This document shows positions 9,692-24,248 of a stretch of DNA of 64,000 nucleotides, one piece after another (positions within the stretch are counted from its first letter, which is position 1; every line of letters begins with the position of its first letter). This DNA comes from Helopsaltes ochotensis (lineage: Eukaryota; Chordata; Aves; Passeriformes; Locustellidae). The stretch spans positions 67,162 through 131,161 of the forward strand of contig VXBM01001211.1 of assembly GCA_013400155.1 (NCBI GenBank), written 5' to 3'. Position numbers and translations under genes: made by a program. Under the pieces are notes generated by a model that saw only the letters and a list, made by a program, of their open reading frames with translations, did no database searches and had not been told where the DNA came from.

Positions 9692-12600
9692 GAAACAATA
9701 TTCCTACCTCAGGAGGAATGAAGAAATCAAAGATATGTTCAGGAGGCCACAAGTTATTTCTTGCTGCCCTCATGCCTAAGGATTTCTCTCAAAAACTCTG
9801 ACCCATTGCCCATCTCATCCCACTACGAGACTTTAAATGGACTTTCAGACACTGGATTTGAATTGTAGGCCTTTCATACAAAGCTCTGCAGCCAGTGTGG
9901 GAGCTGGGATGCTCAGAAGGCTACAGACTTGACCGAGAGGTGCTCCTGCCCTTCAGGGGTCTGCATCTAGTAACTGAATCCTGTAAAGAAATGAAACAAG
10001 GATGACTTTCTGGCTACACCCTCATGTTTTTGCAACCATGTTTTGTGCAAATGACTTTTCAACCACATGAAACAATTTTCAAACTCATGAAGGTCATTTA
10101 ATACTATTTGTCCAAACAGTATCACTGGTTTATCACTGTGAAGGAAAAGCTATAAAGGATACCATCTGCTTTTTCAGGTTTGAAAGGTGGTTTGATCTTT
10201 CCTTACTGAATTGACCATATTTTCCTCTTTCTTGTAGGCTCTTTCCGCATTACTAGAAGACATAGTAGCTCTCTTGTGCCCTGAAACACCATCTCTGATG
10301 TGGCAGCTCAAGCAGGCATAGGCATGTGGTGTTAGCTCCAGTTTGTAGTGGCTACATGCTCTCAGGAGAGCCCCTAGGGATAATTGAGATGATTGGTTTG
10401 CTTCTATCTGTGTAAGGTTACTATGTAAATGGCAGAAGTGAGTTGATCTGCCCCTCATCCTATTCATTCTGTTAGTCTTGAACAGCAGACACTGGATGAA
10501 GCTGGAAGCATAAACTCAAAACAGCTCCACAAGTTTTTTATTTATGTTTAATGTTGAATTTTTTTTCCAGGAGATCCCTATCAATAACATTTTATTTTGG
10601 AATTCTATTAAGATCTGAATTCCAGTGAGTTAACTTCCAAGTGCAACTTCTTCATCAGTCTGATTGTATGAAAAGTTTCCTATGCCTTTAACTCGTCTTG
10701 ATAGGACCTCAGGAAGACTGACTTGACACTTTGTGATCACTTTTCACCCCTAATGGCTGCTGGGGAGCGTGGGAGTGGCATCAGCAGGATTTGGATGTAG
10801 AGGGGGCAAAAATTAACCTTGAGTCTAAAGAAAAAGATACGATAGAAGAAAAAAAACTAAACTTGAAGATTATTAAAGAGCAGAGATTAGAGTGTAGAGT
10901 GGAGGGAGAGAGGGCTGACTGTGCCGAGTAGTACCACCCACTGTGATAGAGGAAGGAATAAAAGGAAAAAGAGGTGGCACTAGTGATAAAACAATATAAA
11001 GGAGGACAGGGACTACCTAATAAAAAGGCTGGTAAAAGGGTACAGATATGGTCTGGAGACAGCGACTTAGTGGGAACTGAAATGGGAAGAGAAGTTGGGT
11101 AATTATGGACTGGAAGGAAAGGACTGCAGGGAGAAAACTATAGGAACAAAAGCATGGAGGCAAAGGGAGAGCAGATTGTGTGGAGAACAGTGTGAAGAAT
11201 TAATGGGACTAGAACAAGACAAGCAGTAGATGGAGTCAAGCCTGAGAGGATCAAGTAAAAATTCTACGTTCATTAATGTATCTCCCAGTTGCGCCCAGAT
11301 TGATATTCTGCGCCTCATACTCCTCTACTCTCAGCCAAATCCATAAGCACAGCATGCTTATTTTAGAGCAGAACCAACAAGATGATAACAGAACTATCAG
11401 CTTTTCCATCCATTCAACACATCTCCTATTTCCAACTAAAAATATAAAGATTATCTCACCATATGACTGATTTATGTTACTATTCTCCTTTTGAACAACC
11501 TTGAAATTTATCCGTGCAAAAAATGAAGCTAAAAGAACATCCTTAGAACTGCACAAATTAACACTCAGAAGCTACAAAATGCTGGAGTTACAGCAGCCAA
11601 CAACACAGTGCACCACAGTCTTTGAGCCCTGGATTATCAGTTCTTTTTCATGTGCCTCGCAGTGCACAGGATGAACTGTCCTTCATTACAGATGAACTGA
11701 TTGATGTATTGCCTTTTTATTTGTTCAGTGTGTGGCCCCAGACCTCTATTAAAGCTCTTCACTAAAGACATCTCCTCTTGAGCACTTCTGGTTCTTTAAA
11801 ATCATAATTTATTTTCTTGTGTTTCTACAAGATGAGGGTCTTCCCCTTCTCATTCACAAAGAAGTGGACAGATATTAAGGGAAGAAGCATTTTTGGGTAC
11901 CCAGTCTAGGTCAAGTAGGACATGAGTTTTTAGACTGTCTTTAAATGGTTCTTGATACAGTTCCTCAATGAAAGTGCACTTACAATTGCAGCTGTGAGTA
12001 CCAGGTTCTTCTGTAAATTAAAGTCCAGAATCTCAAGCTGGATATTGAGGGAGCACTCGTGAAAAATCTCTTTTAAGTGATCTGCCTGCCTTGCACTGTA
12101 ATTACATAGCAGACAGAAGACTTCAGCTCCTCACTCCTCTATTGCCTTAGGCAACACCGTCCTTTACTCTACAGCTTCCTACCTCAAATGTTATGCAAAT
12201 TGGGGAACAGATTAGTGAATCAGGTAAACCCTGGGACAACACCATCTGTTGTGTTAGTAATTCTGATACATCCCTAGGACAATTCCACTGGGAATACACT
12301 GAAAGAAGGATGAGAAAAAAAATCATGATTGCATGATTTTAATCACAATAATATATTGCTATAATGAAATACATATTCTAAGAGGAATACAGTTGAACAA
12401 AAAGCTATTTTTCAAGCATGTCCTAACTTTTGATGGATTTATCCTGTAGACTTAAAAGGGCTTCTTCCATGTTGCATTTATTTTAAATAAGAATGTCCAA
12501 AAGAGGAACTATTCTAGACTAGTTATTGAAAAATACCTTACCCTGCACCAGCTATTTTACTCAATTTGCCCACATGGACTAGAGGTAAGTTCTAAGTATT

Positions 12601-13720
12601 TGTAATGTAAAACTTCTTTTTCTTCCTCCTACAAGCATGTCTACATGAGAAAATTTACTACTGACAGAGCAATAGCAGTATATTTATATCATTATAATTA
12701 TATCTGATCTATATGCAGATATTTTCATTCTGGAACAAAAGTATTCCCACTGGGAGTAATATCAGCATAATTTTACCACTCTAGTTCTACTAGTTATTTC
12801 CCCACGTAAATGATCTCTGAAATAATCTAACCAAGATTTTTTCACATCTTTCCTTGCATGACAGTTTCTCCAAGCCCTTCAAAAGCTTGTATCAGCCATG
12901 TATTTTACATTACCAATATGGCATAAGTTATAGTGTTTGTTTACTTAGAATATGTACATGGAGTATCATAGAACAAGATCATCCAAAGCACTTGGATTTT
13001 TGCAGATGTGCAAAAACTGTTAGTGCTTCTTATGTATACTGTCAACCACTGTCAGTTGTTTTTGCTATGTAAAGACCAAGATAATGCTGATAGGGTAATA
13101 GCAAAGACTCTGAACTGTGTGATCTGGAAGAAAGTGCTGTTCAGGTTAGCTGTTATAATCCTAACACTGGAACACAGTTATTTCACTGCAGTGTGCTTCT
13201 TCCTTCTCCCCAACGTGTTCCAGTTAAATCTTGGTTAAATGCTGTAAGCTTTTTCTGGAAAGAAAAGTCTCTCACTCTGGATTTGTGTAGTATTAGGGTT
13301 TGTAAAATGGTTTGCTATATCAACCAAGCAAATAAACAAGCAAATAAACTTAACCAAAAGTAGGAGTACCTGTTTGCCCACCAGATTCAGAGAAATGTTG
13401 ACTGATTCAAAAACTTCTATCTTCCAAAAAACATAAACTACATTTCAGTTATAACAACTGCCCTCATGAGTCAATTAATGGCTGCTACCATTTTTATGAT
13501 CATTTCCAGTATTGATTAAATTTATCAAGGTAAATTTACCTTAATCCCCATCCATGATAGCAATTAGTAATTCTCACTGGTGAGAACCAGCTATTTAGCA
13601 ATATACAATCTACTATATTAAAAATAAAAAAACAAAAGGAGGGAAAGCAGATTGGAAAACTCAGCAGAGAGGAGAACAAATAGAAGGGAGAATTAAGGAG
13701 AGCCAGGGAGCAATACTTAC

Positions 13721-13889
13721 TGCTGACTAACTGGCCAACACTCAAAGCTGAAGAGGAGGAGGATGAGGAGGAAGAAGAGGAAGCCTGACGCACTGGACTT
13801 TGAGACATAGATGCTTGACTGTGAGCCAAATGCAGGAGATTGGATTGTGAGGCTGCTTGTCCCACTTGCGTCTGGGAGGGCTGATGGAG
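13721..13889 (-). CDS. POU6F2: POU6F2 internal exon, poly-Ser linker (window exon 3)
   Basis: This exon encodes LHQPSQTQVGQAASQSN through SPVRQA, eleven consecutive serines and ALSVGQLVS, plus the first base of an asparagine codon. The poly-Ser run uses mixed TCC, TCT and TCA codons, which should make it less prone to slippage than a pure triplet repeat. The acceptor is ATATAG before 13889, with a weak polypyrimidine tract. The donor is A|GTAAGT after 13721. The exon is 169 nt, entering at phase 0 and leaving one base that completes AAT (Asn) with the next exon. This gives SNPQTASGEVDGVN, the known entry to the POU-specific domain. The apparent extra serine from reading through the donor is an artefact. 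The exon is a flexible linker between activation region and DNA-binding domain. Confidence 0.95.
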
Positions 13890-16019
13890 CTATATGTTAA
13901 AATGTAAAAATAGGTATTTAGAAAATGAAGCAGTAATAGGAAACTTGCAATGCACCATCTCACCCATCTACTTCTGGAGAACAAATCACATAGGAGCATT
14001 AAACACCATAGGCTTTGTTCTGGTGACAGTGTTAGAGCAGGAACAATCTGCGCTGTTGCAATATTGTCTTTCCAGTTTTACTCAGTTTAACTGGATACTT
14101 AATCTATTTAGAAGGTAAAAACTTTTTTTGAAGTGGGTGATAAGAGACCTATGACAATTACAGCAGGATTCTGATTTATTAAATACATATCCTTACCTGT
14201 TTTCTGACTCATGAAACCAGATTTTTATTCCCTACATGGATTCTCATAGAAATAAGGATTATTTCACAGAGGTCCTTTCATACTGCTGGACCAGGGCCAA
14301 GAAGAGTGGGAATGGGGAAGAGGACAGAAACCAAGCCAAAATCCCTTTCCTACAGGAATCAATGATTTGTTTTATGATATCAGACCTGGCAAACAAACAA
14401 AAATCATGGAAATAGATAGGTTGTCTTTCACTCAAACACACACGCGGAAACTTCTGAGCCCCATTCACATCAAGATTGTATCCAGTAAGACATATCTAAA
14501 AAGTCTAAGGAATGTGGTAGATACAAATGATACACTGTGATACATGAATTGACTTTCTAATATTTTTTTTAACAAATATTACAAGAGTGTAGTCTTTGTC
14601 TGTTTACTAGGGGAATGGAAAGAACCATCAGTCCATTCTGCCTATAATATGCTTTCTTGTGAGGTTGAAATCTAAGAACATTCTCTGGTACTGATTTTCA
14701 TATAAAACTCTCAGAAAATCTGAAGGGCAGTCTCTCTACAGAATGAAGGCACACAATGGACTTTACAGTTTTGAATTGCATTCTAGTAGTCCAGTACAGT
14801 TTTTTCAGAGCATAAGAATACTGTAATACAGGTCTGATACACTCTGGTGGCTGCTGCGTATTATACCTTTATTTTATGTTGATTCTTGATATTGATAAAA
14901 AAGATCGTAAAAATATTCTAAAAAGGCTTCACTTCACTGCAGCCGTTATCTGCATTTTCTACAAGGGAAAAGATAAAGGCCTATTTGGCTTTGCTTGATG
15001 TCAGTAATTAAAATCTATTTCTTGAGTGGTAAGGAATATGAGGTTTTCCCTTTTGATACTTAACTGAAAAAATTACTTTAGAAAAGGAACTACATTCATT
15101 AGTAACACAAATTATATGTATTATCCTCCCAGCACACATAGAAATGCCTGATGCTAAGTAGACAACAAATTTTATAAAACTGTAGATAAAGGTATCTGCT
15201 CACATTCAAGATGACACTTTCTGTGGAATATATATGAACAATTTTAATTACAATATTCCTGTTAGGGTCTGTTAAGAAGGGAAAAAATTCAGCTTTTTTT
15301 CTACCTTCTACATGAATAATATAACAGAAAATGAAGGAAGAAATTTTGATTTAACCTTTAATAATAATGATAATTATTTATCTGGCCAGTTTTAGTGTAT
15401 TCTGACTTCCTTGTGGATTAATTATAAAAGCATTTCTTATATCCAGGATTTTTTTTTAATCAAGTTCATTTTGAAAAATATAACTGGCACTTTATCAAGG
15501 GGATAACAGTTGAGAAGCTGATTAAAAGACTTCCAGTTTTCAGACTCATGCAAGGAGTGAGCATCTTTAAAAAAATTCTCCAGCAGCTGGATTTTATTTA
15601 CAGAGAATTTTCAACCCAGAATGCCTACTTTTATAAGATCTTCTCTTAGGGAAACATCCCACTATAAGGGCTGGCCTCCTCTGAACACTGCAGAAGTGCC
15701 CATGCCTGCCTGCCCATGCATTATATCCACATCACATCCAGACTGTGGCTTTATGAAACAGGCAGGTGTCTGGGGTCTGGGTCTGTTGTCTGAGCGAATC
15801 CCTGGCAAAACTAAAGATTTTTGCCAGAGATACAGAAAGCTGTATTTAGATGAGTTAGGTGCTTTCACACTATGTGGAACAGTCTAAGAGATGTTAGTGC
15901 TTATCTGTGAGGATGCAGGAACAAATGCAGCAGCTATCTTTAAAGAGAAAGATCTGCAAAATTACAGTGCAGTCAACTGAACTTCAACCATGGAAAAATA
16001 CTGAAGAAAATAATCAAAC

Positions 16020-17095
16020 AATTTGTAAGCACCCGCAAGAAAACAAGGTAGCGACAGACAACATAGATTGTTAGAAACAAACTGTCAAACCATTCTGATC
16101 TCCCTCTAAGACAGGGTAATTGGCCTTGTGGACAGGGAAAAAGCAGTAGATGGTTTGACTTTACAAGTGTCTCGACACTCCTTCATGTGACATTCTTTAT
16201 AACCTAAGGAAGCATAGTTTAGGTGAAATTGCTGCAGAATGAATGCCCAAGTATTTGGAAAGCAAAACTGAGGATGAGGTATCTGTGGAAACAGAAGTGT
16301 GCATGCATTGTGCTTCACAGAAATCTGTCCTCATTCTGCACTACTCAGTATTTTCTTAATGACTTGGATGCCGGAGCAGAGAATACCTTTACTAAATTTA
16401 CATGCTGATGACATGCTGGGAGGAAATTCCAATAGGCTGGATTACAGGATTAGGAATCAAAATGTTTCTGTGGTGTGAACATGCTGGCCCAAACCTGTAG
16501 TGTTGCAAAAGTGAGGCAAAGGCAGTTCCCATACCAAGCCATGTGAGTAGGAATGATGTCTGCAGTACATGTGAAGTGCATGTTCTTTTCGACTGAGACC
16601 TGGAAAGACCTCTGCAGAGGGGGATTCCATGTCCACAGCTAGGTGCCAGACTTCATTAAAATCTGGACCAACTAGAGTTAAATAATTAGAATGGCTGAAG
16701 GCCTTGGAGTTAACTGAGGCTTATGAAGACACCTGTAATGAACTGGTCATGTTTCATCTAAAGGAGGGAAGGGCAAGCAGGATATGATGCCTGCTTTGAC
16801 TACAGGTGTAGCTAATGAAGAGAGGAGATAATTATTCTCTCTTACATTTTATAATGGAGAGAATGAGGCCTAGTTATCTGGAAGGTTCAAATTATCATGT
16901 TGGGGAAAGCTATCTAACATGGCAGTGAAACACTAGCATAGATTACTGGTGGAATCTGGGTTTCTATGACAGTGGTAAGGACCAAATTAGCTAAAAACTT
17001 GAATAGCTACTCCATCTGAGAATGACAGGTTGGACTGGATGATCTCTTGAACCTTGACCTTCCATCCATATTTTTTTTTTATGATTCTACACCAT
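16020..17095 (+). mobile_element. Old, degraded CR1 LINE fragment (RT region to 3' end)
   Basis: The plus strand shows CR1 reverse-transcriptase remnants. Sequence near 16110 resembles the CR1 'GRVIGLVDRGKAVD' region. Near 16340-16415 the peptide FLNDLDAGAENTFTKF is followed, out of frame, by a DDxLGG-like remnant. The far end (about 17020-17090) reads GGTTGGACTGGATGATCTC and ATGATTCTA, the typical CR1 3' end. Frames are broken throughout and the element is 5'-truncated, so it is inactive. Its divergence suggests an old CR1 subfamily. The middle (about 16450-16900) is assigned mainly by continuity between the two recognisable ends. Confidence 0.75.
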
Positions 17096-18594
17096 TTCCC
17101 ATCAGTTTTCTCAGGGAGATAGCATATCTAACATTTTCTAGCTACATTACAAGATACAGTCACTGAACTGTATGTTCAATCCACAGTTCAACTACTGAGC
17201 ATATGCACAATAAAACAGAAGCCTCCAGGAAGCTCTAGAATGAGAGGGCACTCTGCATTTTTCAGCTATGCATGCAAGGCATGCACACAGTAGGAGTCAC
17301 TAGGTAGCACATGCATAATATGATGGTTGAGTCTAGAAAGTGTTTGAGTCTGCACCTCTTTTGTACTATGCATGTATTTTTAAAGTAACTGGAATACCCA
17401 GAAGCTTAGTAACTTTCTTTTTGAAGGTCCAGAAATGCTTAAAAAAAAAAAAATCTAAAAATTTTGCCGGGCATGAAGGAATATGGCTAGAGAAATTTGG
17501 ACTCACAGAAATCTTAGGTGTACCAGCAATACATAAGGGATAATTACAGATTGGTTTCTAACTCACTGCTTGTGAGGCAGAAGAGAGCAATGGGTTGAAG
17601 AGGCTGAAGAGTCACCTTAAGGCCTGACCAAAGACTGAGGGAGGATTCCATCTTTAACTCCCTACATAATTTCCAGCCCACCCTTTGCCTCATAGAAATG
17701 ATGGTTAAGCTGTAAATGTCCCTCTTATAAAACAATGATACTTATCTATGGCATGAAATGACATTAAAATACTCTCTTTTTTCATTCACTATAATTTCCA
17801 CTCCCAAAATAGCCTTAAGGAGAGGCAATTATTAGATTATAAATTAGATTCTAGATGACAGGATCAATGTGAACTTGCAACAGCTGACTTTTCCCAGTTT
17901 CAGACACATATATATGATATCAATTATATTTATGACTGTTTGCATTTTCCATACAAAGACGGAGACACAGAAATTACAGCAACTGTTGCTGTAAGTGCCA
18001 TTCTGTGTAGGTAGATATAGTAGACATGCCAGAGTGATGACTGTATGCAACAGTGATCAGTATCTGGCAGGAATACGTGTATGCACACCACAGCTAGAGG
18101 GATGAAGTGACTACGAGAAGCAAAAAGTGCATCATAATACTTTTTAAGAATAAACTGAAAACTGCAAAGGGCTATATTTGTATTTCTTTGATATGAGCTT
18201 TACATGTTACTTTCAACAGTGAAGATAGTATTGACTGATAAATGCAGAGGAAAAAATTTAATTAGGCCTGTAACACTGAATTTTGTTCTTAAAGTATGTA
18301 TGTAGGATATTCCTATGACTGGGATGGTTGACTAGATTTCTGTACTAAAGGCCTTATGAGATCAGGGATGTTGTTCTCTGCATCGAGAAAGCTGCATATA
18401 AGTGATAGGATATCAAGGTACTTAACATAAAATAAGGAAAGAGAAAGAAGCTAAATGGAAGTCTAGAAAACCTATGACAGAATATTGCCCTATGTCATAA
18501 CAGAGCTGCTACATGGTTTTACAGAGTCTGGACAAACAGCAAGGGCAAAACACGGACTTAATGGAAAGGAGAAGAAAATAATGAGCTTAAATTG

Positions 18595-18822
18595 CGGTAA
18601 GGGAAGCTAGGGTCAGGCATCAGGAAGACTTTTGAATACTAAGGAGAGGGGCCTAGGTTGCCTAGGGATGTCAGGGAACCTCCATCACTGAAGATTTTTA
18701 AGAACAAGCTAGACAAACATCTGTCAAGAATGATATAGGGACATCTGATCCTGCCTAGGGGGAGGAGACGGACTGCATGACCTCCTCAGGTCCTTTCCAG
18801 TCCTATTTTTCTATGATTCAGT
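18595..18822 (+). mobile_element. CR1 LINE 3' fragment
   Basis: This is a 5'-truncated CR1 3' region. It includes the GAACCTCCATCACTGAAG-type segment, CAAGCTAGACAAACATCTGTC, GGACTGCATGACCTCCTCAG and a TTCTATGATTC end. It is non-coding and inactive. Confidence 0.85.
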
Positions 18823-21800
18823 GAAAAGGAAATCCAAGAGATGAGGAAATTAGAGAAGACAGAGGTGAAAAAGACAAGTATAACAAAAAGGGCAGAAGAG
18901 ATGAAACTAAGAGGAGTGGTACAAAGAGCAAGAAATATATCTTAAGCAATCCCCTTTATGTTATAAATAAAGATTTTCAATTTTTTCTGATGTCAGCTAG
19001 TTCATCCTGGGAAATATGGACATTAGCTCTTGTAAAGACTAAAGCCCATGGAAGGTGTGAAAAATAAATATCTTGATATAAAAAGACATTCCTAAACACT
19101 TTGAAATACCATAATAATGCCTTACAGTAGTAGTAGTTTTAGCGTTTCATGCTTCTATTTTTCTTGGAAATGGAGTCCTCTGCTCTGTATACATAACTTA
19201 AAATATTTCCTAAAATACATTTGATTTTGAAAAAGAGTAATGGCATGCTGAGGACACTGCATGATTCAAGAGCACTATGGCAGATGAAGTCTGTTTTCAA
19301 ACCTATGCATACTGCATGAAGAGGCATGGGCTTCAAAGATGTTTCCTTAAATCCTCTAGCAAATGGAAAGAACAAGTTAATACACATATCCCCATCCTTC
19401 ATGCCAAATCCCTTTCACAGTCAACTGTGACAGAGTATTTCACAAATACTGTACCCCATCACCCTAATTTAGGTTACTCAGACAAATTCAAGTTAACTGC
19501 CTAAACGAATCTGAATATGAAAGGTATTTGATACTTAGTAAGCATTCTCTCTCCCAGTGGAGTACAATATAATATAGTACATACAGTATAAAAGGTGTCT
19601 GTACACACTGCTTAGACTGACAGAATAGCTACATTTGGAAACTAATGTGAAAAGGTCCTTAGGTTCATACTGGCTGTGTACATACTTTGCCCAAAATGAA
19701 GACTCTGCTGTGGACGTAGCTGGGGGCAGGACTTTGACAACATCTGCTGAAGTCCTTTCAAAGCTTTTCTATTGAATCATAACTACTTTCGAAGCACACT
19801 GTAATTGAAGGTATTTCAACTTGCTAAATGAGGTTGGGAATATAGCTGGACTTTTGTAGAAGATTTAATTTTATATGCAAATCAGGTGCATAAGTAATTT
19901 TTTTACCTCTATCAGGAAGGATGTACTGTCACTATAACAACAATTTTATTGAAAATACATTAATAACTAATTATAAATTATTTATCACTAATAATTTAAA
20001 TTAATAATGTAAATTTACCATAGCATTATAGTAACAGTTTTAAATGTATAATTCAAAGGTAACCCTCATATTCCTACAGTGAACAGCATTTTATGCTTTC
20101 TGCGCCTCAGCTGCTCAGAATAATAGGTAATGTAGTGACATCTTCCTATTCCCAATGATTTAGTGAAGTTACATCAACTGTTTTTGAGATATCCTTCTCC
20201 TAAAAGAGCTGATGCCACAAAGAAAACTGGTCAGGAAAAGATGGAAGTTACAAGTCAAGTGCCATGCTGTGGCACGGAAAGTCTGATATAGTCCCCTGTA
20301 GTAGTAAATAGTCTAACAATCTTGACTTTCAAAATTCTAGTAAGTTATCCATAGATGAAATAGAATTATGCAATGATGATGGTAAAGGAAAAGAGAAAGA
20401 AGTGAGAAAAATTGTCACCCTCATCACTGAAAGTCATATAAAAAGCAAAAGAAAAACAAAGTCACATTGAGACAACACAGTTTAGTGACTATATTGAAAC
20501 AGAGAAAGAAGAGTGTATTTCTCATAAAACAAGACAGCATCAAAGCTATAGGAGCATTGCAGAGAGGAAATGATTGAGAGCTGGTTAGATTTTAATGGGA
20601 GACAATAACAGCGAATTGCACGGAGTTGTGATAACAAGATGGTAGGCTGTTTTTGGCAGGTTAAGACTGCAGAAAGAGAACATCTAATGTGAAATTTGGC
20701 AAGCAGATGTACAAGAATCACCACAGACCCATCTGAGAGGCATCTATGTCTTTTCAACAGTTAATCTGGAGCATGATAGTCAATGACAACAAAGATGGGG
20801 AACAGAAAATGAAGGAAAATAAATGTTGCCTATTAGCTCATTTTACTGTGCTAGAATTGGAAGAAGCCCAAAGCTGGTTGTGCTCTAATTCATGATGAAG
20901 TATGAAAAATTCTGTCAGGCACATTAGATAAAACAAGACTGAGGACAACTGGGACTACAGTCCTGATTTAATGAATCTAGTAAGTAGAATGAAAGAGCCA
21001 GGCAAAAGTGAGACGGAAACCTGCTTTATGTGGTACACCCAAGAACAATAGAATGTCCTGAGGTTGTTTCTGTATGGGCAAGAAAATAGTTATGAAAACA
21101 CCAATTATTAGGAAAGCTATTTAGGAAATTAATAAACAAGAGTGTGTTTGAACCCCAGTGACCATTGGTAGCTGAATTCTTCTCAGCCAATTTCATTCAC
21201 CTTAGAATTAATTGAAAATCCTAAAATAGCCCCCCTAGCCCTCTCTCATATCAATGGAAACAATGATATGTTAAGATACCTATTAGATATTCAACCTATC
21301 CAAAAATTTTTCTATTTTGACTTATTGAGTTTTCTACTGGACATGCATAGGTATCCTTGTCTATGTCTATACAGGAAATACAATTAACTAGCTTACACCA
21401 GATACCTAACTCCTCCATGACAAAGTTAACCAAGGGGAATACTTCCCTAAATTTTATAAGACTGCAGTTCATGGTTCAAGTTCAGCTGTGCTGGTCTTAA
21501 TGTCGTGTTGCTAGTGATATGAAAGAACACCTTGAAACAAATTTTTCAAATCTGATAATAAATGACAATGCAAAGAAGCTTTTACAACAAATTCCTATGT
21601 TCTCCAAAACAATGTGCCTTTAGCCATGTAACCTGTAATTGACAAAATTCCTCTTGAGAGGCATGGAGGAAGTGCAGAAGTTAAAGTTACAAGGTAGTCT
21701 TCTATTATAGGACACAAAGACTTTTTATAAAGCAAGAAACATAAAATTAGAGAATGTTTTTATTACTTCTCTTTCAAGACAGTAGACTGCAAGTAGAGAA

Positions 21801-23589
21801 CAAAAGATTTATACCACATTTTTGAATGATTTTAGCAACCATCTAGGAAATATGGTGAATAGTGTTAAAGTGAAATCTGCAGGAAGAACACCTGAATTTC
21901 TTCAGTTAGTATAGAATACCATGAAAAACTTACAAATCCTGTTTAAAGCATGCCAGGGGAGCATTTTGACGGGTAGTGGAAAGTGATTCACATTGAAAGG
22001 AACCATTTTAGTGACACACATGATAATAATCAAAGAAGCAAAGATACATTATGGTGGATACATCTGCTTATTAAGTAAAACTGTTCCATGAACAGAGATA
22101 GAAAAAAGCAGGATGTTAGGCTGTGTGAGATATTTGAAGAAACTAATGCTAAAAATAATATCATGTTATGTAAAACAGGGATGCATCCTCCCTGTGACCA
22201 TGACATTCAATTCTGATCAAAAAATCTTTTAGAGATTAGTGTGGAAATGGCTGGAAGATGAACAGCAAAAATTATTAAAGGCAAAGAAAAACTTGCTTAT
22301 GAACAAAGATGAAAAAGGATACAGAATAAAACAGGAGTGCAAACAGCTGCCTGCTTTAGAAAGCCATTGCAATTTCTAGGAGAATTCTTGGTGTGTGCAC
22401 AGATGTTTCTTAGATTAGCAAAATCTTGGAAAACAGTAAAATACCTGAAGTTTTATCTACTTGGTGTAATTTGAAGAGGAACAATCTCTACTGTCGGTAG
22501 TTTAAGGAACACAAATCAAAACCATCTATTTATACTTAAATACAGGAAGAACAGGACTACATCATACTTGCTTGTGTACATGGAAAAGCAACCTATTTAC
22601 AGTGCAGAAAAAGAAACACTGCTTTACACTGCATGTAAATATTCTATGAACTCATTTCCATTAGGAGACATTGAGGTTTTAATCTGTCAAATCTGAAAAA
22701 GTTGTATAAATAAATAACACATATAGTCTACCTAAGTAAAGCTGACTAACAACATCTGAGGCATTTAAGTCTTCAGTCATCAGGGGAAAAGTAAGCACTA
22801 GCATGCATTACTTAGCAACTGGAACAGTTTACAAAGGTTCAATTATTGTGACTCAGCTAACAAGCAGCAGCTCACTATCACTGCTCTTTTTCTCCTGCGG
22901 TACTTAGTTTTCAAGAAAGTGACAAGTTGAAAGTTAAACTGGGATTGTCTGTAACTGGAACATTTTTACTACATTATTTATTTCCTGCATTTATTTCTTC
23001 AAGACATTCTAAAAACTTTCCCCCAACTGGTGTTGTAATCTTTCCCCTTGCTGAAGCTTCTTTCATCAAGTTAGAAGACACCAAATGCTGTGACACCATT
23101 TCCAAAAACATTTTGAATACTGCCTGAGCCGTCTGATTTGAAGTACTCACTCAGTTCTTTTGAAAATGATATTTTAAATCTTATGACTTAATATGCTATC
23201 ATTAGCCAAATGCTACAGTTAGTCTAAGTCTCTACCCAGGCAATAAAATAAATCCAGGATCTTCTTATCTTCGAGCAAATCTATTCACTTTCGCAATGAT
23301 ACAACAGTTTGTATAGTACTAGCTCAATTGTTTTTCATTGCCCATCAGCATTATTCCTATGAGGAATCTAGCTCTTATAAATCTTTTGTGCTCCCACTGA
23401 AATTTATGGCAAAATTTTCTCTGACTTCTTTCAGTAAAACCAGAAAAGCCAGTAGAGGGAGCACAAATACATAGAAATAATTTTCTGTGATTCCTATAAA
23501 AATGATAACCTGTACTATTTTTTCATATAGTATTTGCACTACATTTTTTTCCCTCTCTGATCAAAACCACTGTCTTGATTAAACTTCAA

Positions 23590-24060
23590 GAAAGACTGAT
23601 TCTAGGCAAGGAGACTGTTGTTTGGTGGCCCTTCTTGCAACCCCTGGGACCCCAGGGCTCCACGAAAGAAAGAGGCAGAGGCTGAACCCTGTGAAAATAG
23701 TACTGGCAAAATAATGTTTTCTGCCTCCATGGCACTGCTGGGCAGACCAGCTTAATAGGGAGCATCTTTGGCTCTTGGACATACCCAGTTTTTTGCAGAC
23801 TGCTATACCTGTCAGCTGATCCCTTCACACGAGCACACAGGTTGGGTGAACAGGTACAGTACAGCACGATGTGGCTAAACAGGGCTTTCTACCTTGCACC
23901 CTGCTCCTTCAGCAAGCTGCAGCTTTCAGAGTTTGTCCCTTTATGTGAGCCTGATGCCACGAGCTGTGCAGAAAACATTACATCTCTGTGCCCTCCCTGT
24001 CCACTGACACTACTGGCAGACCCTGCCTGGAAGAGGTTGCTTTGATGCAGGACTCAGAAG
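23590..24060. other. GC-richer unique intronic block, unidentified
   Basis: Base composition is visibly richer in G and C than the AT-rich flanks. It lacks a recognisable repeat end or coding domain. It could be an ancient decayed repeat or a constrained element; the sequence alone does not decide. Confidence 0.4.
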
Positions 24061-24236
24061 GTGAATTGCTCTGCATGTGAGAATGTCTCAGAATATAATA
24101 CAGGTCTTTTATCTTCCTATTTACATCTAAATTTCATGAGTTTCAAATGGGATCTCAGGATTGCTATGATTTTTGAGTGCTTCCCCCATAATGGAGGAAA
24201 AGATCTAATCCCTTCAGGGGACTGGCTCAAAAAAAT

Positions 24237-24248
24237 CCCCCCCCCCCC
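24237..24248 (+). repeat. Poly-C run (C12)
   Basis: Twelve consecutive C follow an A run, and a C-rich CACACCCCC stretch comes after. Length may be unreliable in assembly. Confidence 0.9.

Larger units (their letters stand above)
5452..13720 (-). other. POU6F2: POU6F2 intron between poly-Ser exon and POU-specific exon
   Basis: About 8.3 kb of intron. I recognise no transposon. It contains purine-rich plus-strand sequence at about 8690-9345 and 10840-11240. Two adjacent short hairpins lie at 9633-9649 and 9659-9691, and an octamer ATGCAAAT at 12193-12200. No open frame has a recognisable domain. Confidence 0.85.

Noticed and set aside
13742..13999. Second minus-strand frame over the poly-Ser exon
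   Set aside because: Wrong frame. The correct frame is fixed by the splice phases and the known POU6F2 sequence.
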